Positions 1 through 7,931 are shown, counted from the first letter of the stretch. The stretch: 24,313 bases of DNA from Bacillota bacterium (GCA_019420525.1 JAHZHA010000031.1:13603-37915), one strand, 5' to 3'. A program made the numbers and translations. The notes: generated by a model not told the origin, from the letters alone.

Positions 1-35
1 GTTACCGGACGTTTTACCGCTAATCTGGATAACAT
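1..35 (-). CDS. RND-type efflux transporter, N-terminal fragment cut by the window edge
   Basis: Only the first 11 codons are present (MLSRLAVKRPV), running off the left end of the window. The start ATG is at 35-33, ten bases after the stop of the adaptor gene, and an AGGAG ribosome binding site overlaps that TAG stop with 7-base spacing. A short basic stretch followed by a K/R-R-P-V motif just before the first membrane helix is typical of AcrB/MdtB-like RND pumps. The preceding gene encodes the RND-type periplasmic/extracellular adaptor, which makes this reading likely. Seen: start, RBS, 11 residues. Inferred: family, from motif and neighbour. An ABC permease would be the alternative, but its N-terminus would usually look different. 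Confidence 0.68.
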   Translation of the reverse strand, partial: MLSRLAVKRPV

Positions 36-45
36 AAACCGGCTC

Positions 46-1281
46 CTATTCTACGACGTTGACCTGTTCGCCGTCACTGACATAATTCTGTCCTTTGACT
101 ACAAGTTTTTCTCCCGGGCTGAGGCCGGATTTGATTTCCGTCATCGTACCGTTGTCGAGCCCCGTCGTGACTTTCCTCAGTTCGATTTTATTTTCATCTG
201 TCAGAAGAGCCACGTAATCTTCCCCTCTCTTTTTAACTACTGCTTCCGAAGGGACCGCCACGACCCCCGCTTGACTGTCGGTAACGACAGAGATTTCGGC
301 GAACATGCCCGCTCTGAGATTCTCATAACTGCTGAGTGCGATGGTCACCTCATATGTAAAGGAACCTTGCGCCGGAGCATCCGCTACTGTGATTACCGTT
401 CCAGTCATCGGCTCATCAGAAACTGACTTGATCCGTACATCTACCTTCTGGCCTTCCGAAATGCTGTTGACGAGATATTCGGAGACATTGGCCTGCAGTT
501 CGAGTGCTGTCGTGTCGGAAATGACGACAGCAGCGGAAGTCTGTCCGGCGGCTCCGCCGGCGACAACATTTACTGAAGTGGCACATCCGCTGACAGGTGC
601 TGTCACCGTATAATAATCCAGCGTAGAAGATGCGGCTTTCGCGCTGACTTTCGCCTGTTCCAGCGAATTCAATGCTGTGTTATACTGCGTCTGAGCGGAT
701 TCGAGGTCCGAAAGAGAGATCGCGCCTGCATCGTAGAGAGCCTGCATCCTGTCCAGCGTCACCTTCAGCGCATCCACGCTGTCCTGTGCTGATTTTATTC
801 CCAGCTGTGCCTGTTCCGACTGGATCTGAGCCTGCTCACTGTCGATGGTAAAAAGTGTCTGCCCTGCTGTCACATACTGACCTTCTTTGACATTCACTTC
901 CTTCACCTCACCTGACACAAGCGGGATGACATTTACCGCATTTGCCGATACGATTCTTCCGGAAATCGGCGAAACCACAGAGACTTCCCCTCTTTCCACG
1001 CTCTGAATCTGAACGTTTGTCAGGACTTCTTCCTCTTCGGAAGTTTCATCCGTCATCTGAATCTGAACGGCCCGCACGATGCCCAGCACTACCAGAACCG
1101 CGAGAATGACGATGAAAACCTTCCCGACTTTTCCGCGCTTCGGCATCGCTTCTTTCGTCTCTGCAATCTTCTGCTCGATTCCGGGAATCATTTTTTCCGC
1201 GCTTTCCGAATCCGATCCGGCTGCGAGATTTCTCGCCTCCAGAGCATCGTCTCTGCGCTCTTCCCTGTTTTCTTCTGTCAT
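46..1281 (-). CDS. HlyD/AcrA-type efflux RND adaptor (membrane fusion protein)
   Basis: A 411-residue membrane fusion protein expected to link an inner-membrane pump to substrate export. It has a charged cytoplasmic N-terminus, one membrane helix at about residues 54-70, a split biotinyl-lipoyl-like domain (first half near VSGEVKEVNVKEGQYV, second half near YYTVTAPVSG), a coiled-coil hairpin between them with repeated Q/A/L heptads, and a C-terminal beta-barrel/membrane-proximal domain ending in a GLSPGEKLVVKGQNYV segment. The start at 1281 was chosen because AAGGAG lies 6 bases upstream; the frame is open 18 codons further but without an RBS. It sits between the MarR gene and the truncated pump gene, so the three form a likely operon. 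MacA/YknX-type use with an ABC pump is possible, but the downstream start favours RND. Confidence 0.88.
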   Translation of the reverse strand: MTEENREERRDDALEARNLAAGSDSESAEKMIPGIEQKIAETKEAMPKRGKVGKVFIVILAVLVVLGIVRAVQIQMTDETSEEEEVLTNVQIQSVERGEVSVVSPISGRIVSANAVNVIPLVSGEVKEVNVKEGQYVTAGQTLFTIDSEQAQIQSEQAQLGIKSAQDSVDALKVTLDRMQALYDAGAISLSDLESAQTQYNTALNSLEQAKVSAKAASSTLDYYTVTAPVSGCATSVNVVAGGAAGQTSAAVVISDTTALELQANVSEYLVNSISEGQKVDVRIKSVSDEPMTGTVITVADAPAQGSFTYEVTIALSSYENLRAGMFAEISVVTDSQAGVVAVPSEAVVKKRGEDYVALLTDENKIELRKVTTGLDNGTMTEIKSGLSPGEKLVVKGQNYVSDGEQVNVVE

Positions 1282-1395
1282 GATTTTCTCCTTATCCTTG
1301 TGATACGCATATATTTTTCTGCACCAAAAAGGCATTATTCTGCCTTCGGACGTTGTTTTCTCTCCTCATCTCTCCTCAAATCTTCTCTGCTCTTT

Positions 1396-1833
1396 TCATC
1401 CCCCTCTCTGCTTCAGCAAAAAATTTTCCGTAGCATTCGACACGATCTTTTCTGTCAGTTTCTGAAACAGTTCTTTTTCTTCCTCTGACAGTCCGCGGAA
1501 GAAAATTTCTTCCATTTCCTTCTCTCTCAGAAATACCCGCTCTGCGACAGGCCCTGCTTTTTCCGTCAGAAGAAGATGCCAGATCTTTTTATCCTGTTCA
1601 TCCTGTACTTTCACGATGATTCCCTTCTTTGCCAGAGAGTCCACCGACAGAGAAACGTGGGATTTCGAAAAAAGCAGGTCATTTACGATATCGGAAGCTG
1701 TGTCTCCGTTTCCGGCGGCTAGGTAGGAGATGACAGCAATTTCATTATTCGTCAGACTGTATTGTTTTGTGATTTCAGAATAAGCCTTTTCTACGATCTT
1801 TTTTATAAAATTACTGTAGTTGAAAATCTCCAT
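1396..1833 (-). CDS. MarR-family transcriptional regulator
   Basis: A 145-residue winged-helix regulator of the MarR family. The central part holds the helix-turn-helix and wing: the segment around LTNNEIAVISYLA, then SDIVNDLLFSKSHVSLSVDSLAKKGII (residues about 48-74, including the recognition helix) and a wing with KVQDEQDKKIWHLLLTEKA. Terminal helices would form the dimer interface. An AAGGAG site lies about 12 bases before the ATG. It is the first gene of a presumed operon with the adaptor and RND pump, 114 bases apart. MarR proteins commonly repress their own drug-efflux operons and are released by a small ligand; that role is inferred here from position and from the palindrome in its promoter. 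Confidence 0.88.
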   Translation of the reverse strand: MEIFNYSNFIKKIVEKAYSEITKQYSLTNNEIAVISYLAAGNGDTASDIVNDLLFSKSHVSLSVDSLAKKGIIVKVQDEQDKKIWHLLLTEKAGPVAERVFLREKEMEEIFFRGLSEEEKELFQKLTEKIVSNATENFLLKQRGG

Positions 1834-1873
1834 GATTATGACAACTCCTTTTGTTCAATTTTAAACTAACTTG

Positions 1874-1902
1874 ATTATGCTATATTTCGAAATTTAAGTC
1901 AA
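1874..1902 (-). promoter_or_regulatory. Promoter of the MarR-efflux operon with a palindromic operator
   Basis: On the minus strand TTGACT (1902-1897) and CATAAT (1879-1874) are separated by 17 bases, a good sigma-A promoter about 45 bases before the MarR start. A perfect 10-base palindrome, ATTTCGAAAT (1884-1893), fills the spacer. A second, imperfect dyad (GTTTAAAATTGAAC on the minus strand) lies just downstream. Both are plausible MarR dimer sites; autoregulation is inferred. Confidence 0.66.
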
Positions 1903-1914
1903 TACAGGGCCTGC

Positions 1915-1962
1915 AAAAGAAAAACCGGCGGACATGTCAGACGAAAAACATGTCTTTGCCGG
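1915..1962 (-). terminator. Intrinsic terminator of the first MATE gene
   Basis: Two nested arm pairs form the hairpin: CCGGC/GCCGG outer (1925-1929 with 1958-1962) and GACATG/CATGTC inner (1931-1936 with 1949-1954), with small internal bulges. On the minus strand the stem is followed by TTTTTCTTTT. It lies about 45 bases after the MATE stop and just before the MarR promoter, so it separates the two units. The opposite side also carries a short T run, so it may work in both directions. Confidence 0.75.
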
Positions 1963-2005
1963 ATTTTTCCCGTATGGACCCCGTCTGCACAAAACGGGTT
2001 CCGGA

Positions 2006-3337
2006 TTACAGATAATGATATTTTTCTTTCATTTTTATAATAAATGTCACGGTCACACAGAGTGCTGCCAGCTCTGCCGCAATGACAGCCATCCAGATAC
2101 CGTTGAGTCCGAAAAGAACAGGTAAGATAAACAGAGCAGCCGTCTGAAAGAGTAACGTTCTCAGGAAAGATATGGCAGCGGAAACCGCTCCGTTGTTCAG
2201 AGCAGTGAAAAAAGCGGATCCGTAAATATTGAAGCCGTTGACCAGAAAGGCCAGGCAGTAAATCCGGAATCCATGAACCGTCATAGCCTGAAGTCCGGCA
2301 TCATAACCCACGAAAAACCGGGTCAGCGGATCGGCACATGTCTCCGCCAGCACCAGCATGGAAATTCCGAAGATTGCGATGATGAATAGACTCCGCCGCA
2401 GCAGATTTTTCAATTCATCGTGATTGTCCGCTCCGAAATGGAAACCTACCACCGGTGCGCTGCCGATGGAATATCCCAGGAAAACAGCGATAAATACGAA
2501 ATTTACGTACATGATGACACCGTAAGCGGCAACGCCGTCTTCTCCTGCAATCCGCATCAACTGCAGATTGTAAAGCATATTTACCAGAGAAGTAGAAATA
2601 TTCGTCATAAGCTCTGAGGAGCCGTTGGTGCATGCTTTCAGCAGAATTCTGCCCTGGAGCCGAAATCTGGTAAGGCGCAGAATACTGCTGTTTTTCGATG
2701 CAAAATAGATCAGCGGTATGACAGCCCCGATGGTTTCACTCACTGCCGTGGCCGCAGCCGCACCGGCAACGCCCCAGTGCAGAACCCCCACAAACACGTA
2801 ATCAAGGACCATGTTTGTCACACCGGCTGTGATGATAACAGCCAGACCCAGCTGTGGCTTTTCCGCAGTGACGAAGAAACTCTGAAATACATTCTGCAGC
2901 ATGAACTGCATGATCGAAAGGAAACTGATCCGGCTGTATAAAATACAGTATTCGGCCATCTGACCTTCGGCTCCCAGGGCATACGTCGCCGGCCGGATAA
3001 AAATCTGTCCGAGAACTGCCAGTACCAGCCCTGCAACTATCGTCACACAGACCATCATAGTAAAATATTCGTTGGCTTTTTCCCTGTTCCCTTCCCCCAG
3101 CGTCCGAGCCACGATGGCGCTTCCTCCTGTACCGATCATGAAACCGATCCCTCCGATGATCATAATCACCGGCATGATGAAATTGACCGCAGCGAACTCC
3201 GTTTTCCCTGCAAAATTAGATATAAAGAAGCCGTCCACTACGCCGTAAATCGATGTAAAAATCATCATTACGATAGACGGCAATGTAAATCGAAAGAGTT
3301 TTCTGTAATTAAAATGATCTGAAAGCTGAATATTCAT
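2006..3337 (-). CDS. MATE-family multidrug efflux transporter (MepA-like)
   Basis: A 443-residue polytopic membrane protein of the MATE family, which exports cationic drugs or other organic cations in exchange for Na+ or H+. About twelve hydrophobic helices are visible. The N-terminal LFRFTLPSIVMMIFTSIYGVVDGFFISNF segment and the GTGGSAIVARTLGEGNREKANEYF loop after the second helix are characteristic. Length is usual for the family. The start is supported by an AGGGGG site about 7 bases upstream. It is a single-gene unit closed by its own terminator. The leader between the map stop and this gene contains a structured element and an intrinsic terminator, suggesting ligand-controlled readthrough. 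Substrate is unknown; the leader hints at guanidine or related cations. Confidence 0.9.
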   Translation of the reverse strand: MNIQLSDHFNYRKLFRFTLPSIVMMIFTSIYGVVDGFFISNFAGKTEFAAVNFIMPVIMIIGGIGFMIGTGGSAIVARTLGEGNREKANEYFTMMVCVTIVAGLVLAVLGQIFIRPATYALGAEGQMAEYCILYSRISFLSIMQFMLQNVFQSFFVTAEKPQLGLAVIITAGVTNMVLDYVFVGVLHWGVAGAAAATAVSETIGAVIPLIYFASKNSSILRLTRFRLQGRILLKACTNGSSELMTNISTSLVNMLYNLQLMRIAGEDGVAAYGVIMYVNFVFIAVFLGYSIGSAPVVGFHFGADNHDELKNLLRRSLFIIAIFGISMLVLAETCADPLTRFFVGYDAGLQAMTVHGFRIYCLAFLVNGFNIYGSAFFTALNNGAVSAAISFLRTLLFQTAALFILPVLFGLNGIWMAVIAAELAALCVTVTFIIKMKEKYHYL

Positions 3338-3390
3338 CTCTTTTCCCCCTGTTTTGAATTATGACAAATGAGAACACAAAATATCGTTTT

Positions 3391-3422
3391 AAAAAAAGCG
3401 CCCGGTTATAACAACCGAGCGC
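3391..3422 (-). terminator. Strong intrinsic terminator between map and the MATE gene
   Basis: GCGCUCGGUU pairs with AACCGGGCGC (3422-3413 with 3407-3398, one G-U pair, 5-base loop) and is followed by seven U residues at 3397-3391 on the minus strand. It could end the alaS-map operon, serve as the expression platform of the leader riboswitch, or both. Confidence 0.87.
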
Positions 3423-3475
3423 ACTCGACATCTTCTCCAACTATACAGTTGCGACTGCACGTCCTCCGATGACCC
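3391..3475 (-). promoter_or_regulatory. Candidate guanidine-IV (mepA-type) riboswitch leader of the MATE gene
   Basis: A structured leader with an intrinsic terminator sits between map and the MATE gene. On the minus strand, from 3475: GGGGG, a CAUC/GAUG closing pair, a small GAC-GUGCA-GUC hairpin, a CAACU-GUAU-AGUUG hairpin, then the terminator. An alternative hairpin CGAG-UGCG-CUCG (3427-3416) would consume the 5' arm of the terminator, giving an exclusive on/off pair. Known: the mepA motif (guanidine-IV riboswitch) occurs before MATE genes in Clostridia and controls transcription termination. Inferred: class assignment, from gene context, size and architecture; I could not align it to a covariance model. 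Confidence 0.5.
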
Positions 3476-3479
3476 CCTA

Positions 3480-3507
3480 TTTATCGTTTTAACGTTTCCG
3501 CCGTCAG
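3480..3507 (-). promoter_or_regulatory. Possible weak promoter for the MATE leader RNA
   Basis: CTGACG (3507-3502) and GATAAA (3485-3480) on the minus strand are 16 bases apart, each matching the sigma-A consensus at four of six positions. It would start the leader RNA right at its G-rich 5' end. It overlaps the map stop codon. Readthrough from map is the alternative source of the leader transcript. Confidence 0.3.
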
Positions 3508-4373
3508 TACGACAGAATTTCCGCACCGTCCTCTGTGACGACAATGGTGTATTCGAACTGAGCGGAAGGCAGACCGTCATATGTGTAAACCGTCCATCCG
3601 TCGTCTTCGTCCTCAAAGACGTCCGGCTTTCCCATATTGATCATCGGTTCGATGGTAAATACCATACCCGGAACCAGGAGAATTCCATCCCCCCGTCTGC
3701 CGATATGGCTGACCCAGGGTTCTTCATGAAAGTCTTCGCCGATTCCGTGTCCGCCGATTTCACGGACTACCGAATATCCGTTTTCTACTGCGTGTTTATT
3801 TATAACATACCCGACATCGCCTAAAAATCCCCACGGTCTTACTTCTTTCAACCCCAGATCGAGACATTCTTTGGTGACTTGGACAAGCTTTTTTTTCGCA
3901 TCGCTGACTTCACCGATGCAGTACATCCTCGATGCGTCTCCATAGTAACCATTGTAAATCGTCGTGCAGTCCACATTGACGATCTGACCGCTTTTTAAAA
4001 TTGTCTTTTCACTTGGAATGCCATGACAGACCACATCATCGATGGAGATACAGACACTCTTGGGATAGCCTTCATAATTGAGAGGTGCAGGTATTCCGCC
4101 GAGTTCTCTGGTATACCGATCTACGGCATCATTGATCTCCTGTGTACTCACACCTTCGCGAATAAACTGTTCCACATAATCGAGAACCATCGTATTGATT
4201 CGTCCCGCCTCCCGGATGCCTTCGATCTGTGCAGGAGTCTTTATCATATATCCATAAGGAACTTCGTGCCCCTGATCCTCAATTTCCCGGATTCTGCGGT
4301 CGAAATCGATATGACAGTTTTTATACTTTTTCCCGCTGCCGCACCAGCAGGGATCATTTCTTCCCGGCTTCAT
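3504..4373 (-). CDS. map: Methionine aminopeptidase type I with N-terminal SEC-C zinc motif
   Basis: A 289-residue enzyme that removes the initiator methionine from new proteins. Residues 1-21 form a SEC-C metal-binding motif (GRNDPCWCGSGKKYKNCH, ligands C9, C11, C20, H21), an extension that may aid ribosome contact. The pita-bread catalytic domain shows all five metal ligands: D135 (VNVDCT), D146 (YGDAS), H209 (GGHGIG), E242 (TIEPM) and E274 (FEYT), plus the conserved H117 (VCHGIP). The start at 4373 has AAGGAGG upstream, and its ATG overlaps the TGA stop of ruvX (ATGA), which implies translational coupling. The frame extends ten codons further upstream without an RBS. Last gene of the alaS-ireB-ruvX-map operon. 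Confidence 0.95.
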   Translation of the reverse strand: MKPGRNDPCWCGSGKKYKNCHIDFDRRIREIEDQGHEVPYGYMIKTPAQIEGIREAGRINTMVLDYVEQFIREGVSTQEINDAVDRYTRELGGIPAPLNYEGYPKSVCISIDDVVCHGIPSEKTILKSGQIVNVDCTTIYNGYYGDASRMYCIGEVSDAKKKLVQVTKECLDLGLKEVRPWGFLGDVGYVINKHAVENGYSVVREIGGHGIGEDFHEEPWVSHIGRRGDGILLVPGMVFTIEPMINMGKPDVFEDEDDGWTVYTYDGLPSAQFEYTIVVTEDGAEILSY

Positions 4374-4810
4374 GATATTCCTCCTTGCCTGCTGTCCAAC
4401 CAACTCTGCAGTATGATGACTGCAGCCTGCTTGTCGATGACTTCTTTGCGTTTTTTACGGGATACATCCGCTTCAATGAGAACATTTTCTGCTATCTTCG
4501 TCGTAAATCTCTCATCCTGAAACACCACATCCACACCTTTGACACCTGTGCTCCGCATTTTATTTTCCAGCATGGTTCTGAAGTCCCGTACTTTCTGCGT
4601 CTGGACGCTGTCGCTGCCGTCCAGATTTAGAGGCAGACCTATGACCACTGTGCCGCATTCGTATTCCTTTATGAGGGCAAGAACCTTGTCTGCATCCTTG
4701 CGTATTCCGATGCGATCGATGGTCATGAGGCCGTTTGCTGTGATTCCCAGAGCATCACTGACCGCTACGCCGATCGTCTTGTCCCCAACATCCAGTGAAA
4801 TGGCGCGCAT
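4370..4810 (-). CDS. ruvX: Holliday junction resolvase-like / pre-16S rRNA nuclease YqgF (RuvX)
   Basis: A 146-residue RNase H-fold protein of the YqgF/RuvX family, implicated in 5' maturation of 16S rRNA and proposed as an alternative Holliday junction resolvase. The N-terminal strand carries the catalytic aspartate in SLDVGDKTIGVAVSD (D7). VVIGLPLNLDGS (about 56-66) and QDERFTT (about 98-104) are family signatures, and a C-terminal IDKQAAVIILQSWLD helix supplies the last acidic residue. Length is normal. An AAGGA site precedes the ATG at 4810. It follows ireB in the conserved Bacillota order and overlaps map by four bases. Confidence 0.94.
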   Translation of the reverse strand: MRAISLDVGDKTIGVAVSDALGITANGLMTIDRIGIRKDADKVLALIKEYECGTVVIGLPLNLDGSDSVQTQKVRDFRTMLENKMRSTGVKGVDVVFQDERFTTKIAENVLIEADVSRKKRKEVIDKQAAVIILQSWLDSRQGGIS

Positions 4811-4844
4811 ATCTTTCCTTTCTTTCGTTGTCTATTACAAAGGA

Positions 4845-4868
4845 ATGCCCGGGCACAGGCCCGGGCAT
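4845..4868 (-). terminator. GC-rich hairpin between ireB and ruvX (weak terminator or processing site)
   Basis: A perfect 9-bp stem, ATGCCCGGG (4845-4853) with CCCGGGCAT (4860-4868), and a 6-base loop. On the minus strand it is followed by TTCCTTTG, only a poor U tract. It may attenuate ruvX-map expression relative to alaS-ireB or stabilise the upstream RNA end. Confidence 0.5.
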
Positions 4869-4877
4869 CAGGATACA

Positions 4878-5129
4878 TCATTTGTTCAAAAAATTCTTAA
4901 GCAATGCCTCAACGAGATCATCTCTCTCCACCTGTCTTATGAGGTTTCTCGCGTTATTGTGACCTGTAATATAGGAAGGGTCACCTGACAGTATATATCC
5001 TACCATCTGATCAAGAGGCTGATATCCTTTTTCTTCCAGCGCATGGTAAACCTGCTGAAGAATTAATTCAATCGTCTTATCCTGAGCCTTCTCAGGACTG
5101 GTGAACATAATCGTGTCTCTATTATCCAT
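4878..5129 (-). CDS. ireB: IreB-family regulatory phosphoprotein (UPF0297/DUF965)
   Basis: An 83-residue protein of the IreB family. In Enterococcus IreB is a substrate of the PASTA Ser/Thr kinase IreK and negatively affects cephalosporin resistance; in many Bacillota its biochemical role is still unclear. The conserved core VYHALEEKGYQPLDQMVGYILSGDPSYIT, followed by NARNLIR, is diagnostic. The N-terminus has threonines (T6, T10) comparable with the phosphorylated positions in enterococcal IreB. The ATG at 5129 was preferred over the GTG at 5138 because GGAGG lies 8 bases before it. It sits in the usual alaS-ireB-ruvX order, 67 bases after alaS. Confidence 0.94.
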   Translation of the reverse strand: MDNRDTIMFTSPEKAQDKTIELILQQVYHALEEKGYQPLDQMVGYILSGDPSYITGHNNARNLIRQVERDDLVEALLKNFLNK

Positions 5130-5196
5130 GCATGTCACCTCCCATGGAATCTGAGAAGAAGTGCTGAAGTTAATATATTGCGATGACTATTTTATC

Positions 5197-7824
5197 TTAA
5201 ATCAAACTTTCGGCAAATGCAAGGGCTTCTTCAATCTTGGAAGGATCCTTTGCCCCCGCCTGCGCCATATCGGCTTTTCCGCCGCCGCCGCCGCCGGCTA
5301 CTTTCGCAATCTGTTTGATCATATTGCCTGCGTGATAACCTTTCTCAAGCAGAGAATCAGATACCGAAACGAGGAATGTCACCTTTCCGCCATTTACTGC
5401 AGCGAGAACATTGATCACATCCTTTTCCGCAGCTTTCAACTGATCTGACAGAGATCTGAGATCAGCGATATCCGCATTTTCAAACCGGCCTGTAACCAGT
5501 TTCACGCCGTTAATGACCTTTGCGTTCTTCAGCAGATCACCAGCAGAATCACCCATGGACTGACGCTTGAGTTCTTCGATTTCTTTTTTCAGCGCCTTTA
5601 CTTCTTCCGTGAGAGCCGTCACACGGCTGACGATATTGGATGCCGGCGTCTTGAGTTTTTCAGATATTTCTCCGATAAGCTCGTCGTCTTCAGCGATGTG
5701 ATTATAGAGACCGATGCCTGTGATGGCTTCGATTCTTCTCGTGCCTGCTGCAATGCCTGTTTCACTGACAATGCGGACAGCTCCGATCTGACCCGCGTTC
5801 TTCAGATGTGTACCGCCGCAGAATTCTTTACTGAAATCGCCGCCTACCGATACGACTCTGACTTCATCGCCGTATTTTTCTCCGAAGAGAGCTGTAGCTC
5901 CCGTCTTTTTTGCATCTTCAATGCTGAGAACTTCTGTAGATACGTCTTCAAAACGGCTGATAATTTCATTTGCCCGGTTTTCAATTTTCCGGAGATCCTC
6001 ATGAGAAATCGGTTCAAAATGAGTGAAGTCAAATCTCAGATTGTCGGCCGTAACACTGGAACCTGCCTGTGCTACGTGATCGCCCAGCACTTCTTTCAGC
6101 GCTGCGTGAAGAATATGAGTAGCAGTATGGTTTCTGGCGATATTGTTTCTGTTGATCTCGTCGACTTTTGCCGTAACCGTATCACCTTTCGAGACACTGC
6201 CTGATTCTACTTTCACCTTGTGAACATAGAGGTTCTTCGCTTTCGTGGTATCACTTACCGTCATTCTGCAGCTACCAGTCTCGATAATTCCCTTGTCTCC
6301 GGCCTGTCCGCCCATTTCGGCATAAAACGGCGTGTGATCCAGAATGACGACGGCTTCATCACCGGCAGATATGCTGTCCACTGGCTTTCTGTCTCTGAGA
6401 ATCGCCACAACCTTACATTCATCTGTCAGCGTATCGTAACCGGTAAATACCGTGGCTTCGTCAGATGTGAAAAATCCAAGAACTTCATCCTGCCATGCGA
6501 TTTCATCATCGGATTTTCTCGCCGCTCTCGCCTTTTCTTTCTGCTCTTCCATGCAGGCATGGAAGCCGTCCTCATCGGCTTTGATGCCGCTCTCTTCCAG
6601 AATCTCCACGGTAAGTTCCAGAGGGAATCCATAAGTATCGTAAAGCTTGAATACCTTTTCGCCTTCCAGTATATTCTTGCCTTCTTTTTTCATCTCAGCG
6701 ATATATTCGTTGATGATATTCGTACCCTGATCGATGGTCTCACTGAACTTATCTTCTTCAACAGAAAGAATCTTAAAAATGTAGTCCTTTCTCTCCACCA
6801 GAGCCGGATATGCTTCACCGGACATCTCGATGACACGCTCTGCCAACTTCGCCATGAATTTGCCCTGAATGCCCAGAAGCTTGCCGTGTCTGGCTGCTCT
6901 TCTCAACAGTCTTCTCAGAACGTAACCCCGTCCTTCATTGCTCGGGATGATACCGTCGCTGATCATGAAAGTCACCGAACGGATGTGGTCTGTAATGATA
7001 CGGATGGAAACATCTTCTTTCGCTTTTCCGGCTCTGTAAGGTACGCCGGAGAGTTCTACCACACCGTCCAGGATATAGCGGATGGTGTCCACTGCAAAAA
7101 TAGAATCTGTCTCCTGCATGATGCAGGCCATTCTCTCCAGACCCATGCCGGTATCGATATTCGGATGTTCCAGAGGATTGTAGTTGCCCTCTTCGTCCCG
7201 GTCAAACTGCGTAAATACGTGATTCCAGAATTCGATATAACGGTCGCAGTCACAGCCCGGCTTGCAGTCAGGGCTTCCGCAGCCGTACTCCGGTCCTCTG
7301 TCAAAATAGATTTCAGAGCACGGACCGCACGGGCCGATACCGATTTCCCAGAAATTATCATCCTTTCCAAGTCTTACGATCCGCTCTTCCGGCATGCCAA
7401 TCTTGTCACGCCAGAGGGCATAGGCTTCGTCATCATCCTGGTACACGGTAGCCCACACTCTGTCTTCCGGCAGTTTGAGCCATTTGGTGATAAATTCCCA
7501 CCCCCATTCCAGAGACTGTTCTTTGAAATAATCTCCGAAAGAGAAGTTCCCCATCATCTCGAAGAAGGTACCGTGGCGGTCGGTATAACCGATATTTTCG
7601 ATGTCGCCTGTACGGATACATTTCTGACATGTAGTCATTCTCTTTCCCGGAGGCGTTTCAAGCCCGGAGAAATACGGTTTCAGAGGAGCCATTCCGGAGT
7701 TTATGAGAAGAAGGCTCTTGTCTTTTTCCGGAACCAGAGAAAAGCTCTCATGAACGATGTGACCTTTGCTCTCGAAAAACTCGAGGAACATTTTTCTGAT
7801 TTCATTCAGACCTAATTTTTCCAT
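5197..7824 (-). CDS. alaS: Alanyl-tRNA synthetase
   Basis: An 875-residue class II synthetase that charges tRNA-Ala and edits mischarged Ser/Gly. Visible parts in order: class II catalytic domain with the FLEFFESKGH and NSGMAPLKPYFSG segments and GIGPCGPCSEI; a Cys-rich insert (C182, C187, C191, C193); the tRNA recognition region with GRGYVLRRLLRRAARHG; the editing domain zinc site H566-x3-H570 with C669-x3-H673; and a Gly-rich C-Ala tail (AGGGGGGKADMAQAG). Length matches the family. The ATG at 7824 has GGAGG 11 bases upstream; an upstream in-frame extension of 22 codons has no RBS and runs into the leader. Expression is controlled by the T-box leader just upstream. It begins the alaS-ireB-ruvX-map operon. 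Confidence 0.97.
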   Translation of the reverse strand: MEKLGLNEIRKMFLEFFESKGHIVHESFSLVPEKDKSLLLINSGMAPLKPYFSGLETPPGKRMTTCQKCIRTGDIENIGYTDRHGTFFEMMGNFSFGDYFKEQSLEWGWEFITKWLKLPEDRVWATVYQDDDEAYALWRDKIGMPEERIVRLGKDDNFWEIGIGPCGPCSEIYFDRGPEYGCGSPDCKPGCDCDRYIEFWNHVFTQFDRDEEGNYNPLEHPNIDTGMGLERMACIMQETDSIFAVDTIRYILDGVVELSGVPYRAGKAKEDVSIRIITDHIRSVTFMISDGIIPSNEGRGYVLRRLLRRAARHGKLLGIQGKFMAKLAERVIEMSGEAYPALVERKDYIFKILSVEEDKFSETIDQGTNIINEYIAEMKKEGKNILEGEKVFKLYDTYGFPLELTVEILEESGIKADEDGFHACMEEQKEKARAARKSDDEIAWQDEVLGFFTSDEATVFTGYDTLTDECKVVAILRDRKPVDSISAGDEAVVILDHTPFYAEMGGQAGDKGIIETGSCRMTVSDTTKAKNLYVHKVKVESGSVSKGDTVTAKVDEINRNNIARNHTATHILHAALKEVLGDHVAQAGSSVTADNLRFDFTHFEPISHEDLRKIENRANEIISRFEDVSTEVLSIEDAKKTGATALFGEKYGDEVRVVSVGGDFSKEFCGGTHLKNAGQIGAVRIVSETGIAAGTRRIEAITGIGLYNHIAEDDELIGEISEKLKTPASNIVSRVTALTEEVKALKKEIEELKRQSMGDSAGDLLKNAKVINGVKLVTGRFENADIADLRSLSDQLKAAEKDVINVLAAVNGGKVTFLVSVSDSLLEKGYHAGNMIKQIAKVAGGGGGGKADMAQAGAKDPSKIEEALAFAESLI

Positions 7825-7900
7825 TTTCTGTATTTCCTCCAAAAATTCATCGATCCAGTCCGGACTGCCTGCTTCCGCCCCATATGGCATTTATTTCCAT

Positions 7901-7931
7901 AATAGAAAAACCCGTCCCTGTAACAGGGACG
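7901..7931 (-). terminator. T-box-controlled terminator of the alaS leader
   Basis: CGTCCCTG (7913-7920) pairs with CAGGGACG (7924-7931) and is followed on the minus strand by GGGTTTTTCTATT. Its 5' arm overlaps sequence that can pair with the T-box, as expected for the switch. Confidence 0.9.

Noticed and set aside
3338..3480. Guanidine-I (ykkC), c-di-GMP-I, ZTP or THF riboswitch in the MATE leader
   Set aside because: The conserved core sequences of these classes, as I remember them, are not present; the mepA-type reading fits context better.
6220..7815. A 531-codon open frame on the plus strand opposite alaS
   Set aside because: It is antisense to a certain alaS gene, has no RBS or recognisable domain, and has Phe/His/Arg-rich composition typical of a shadow frame.
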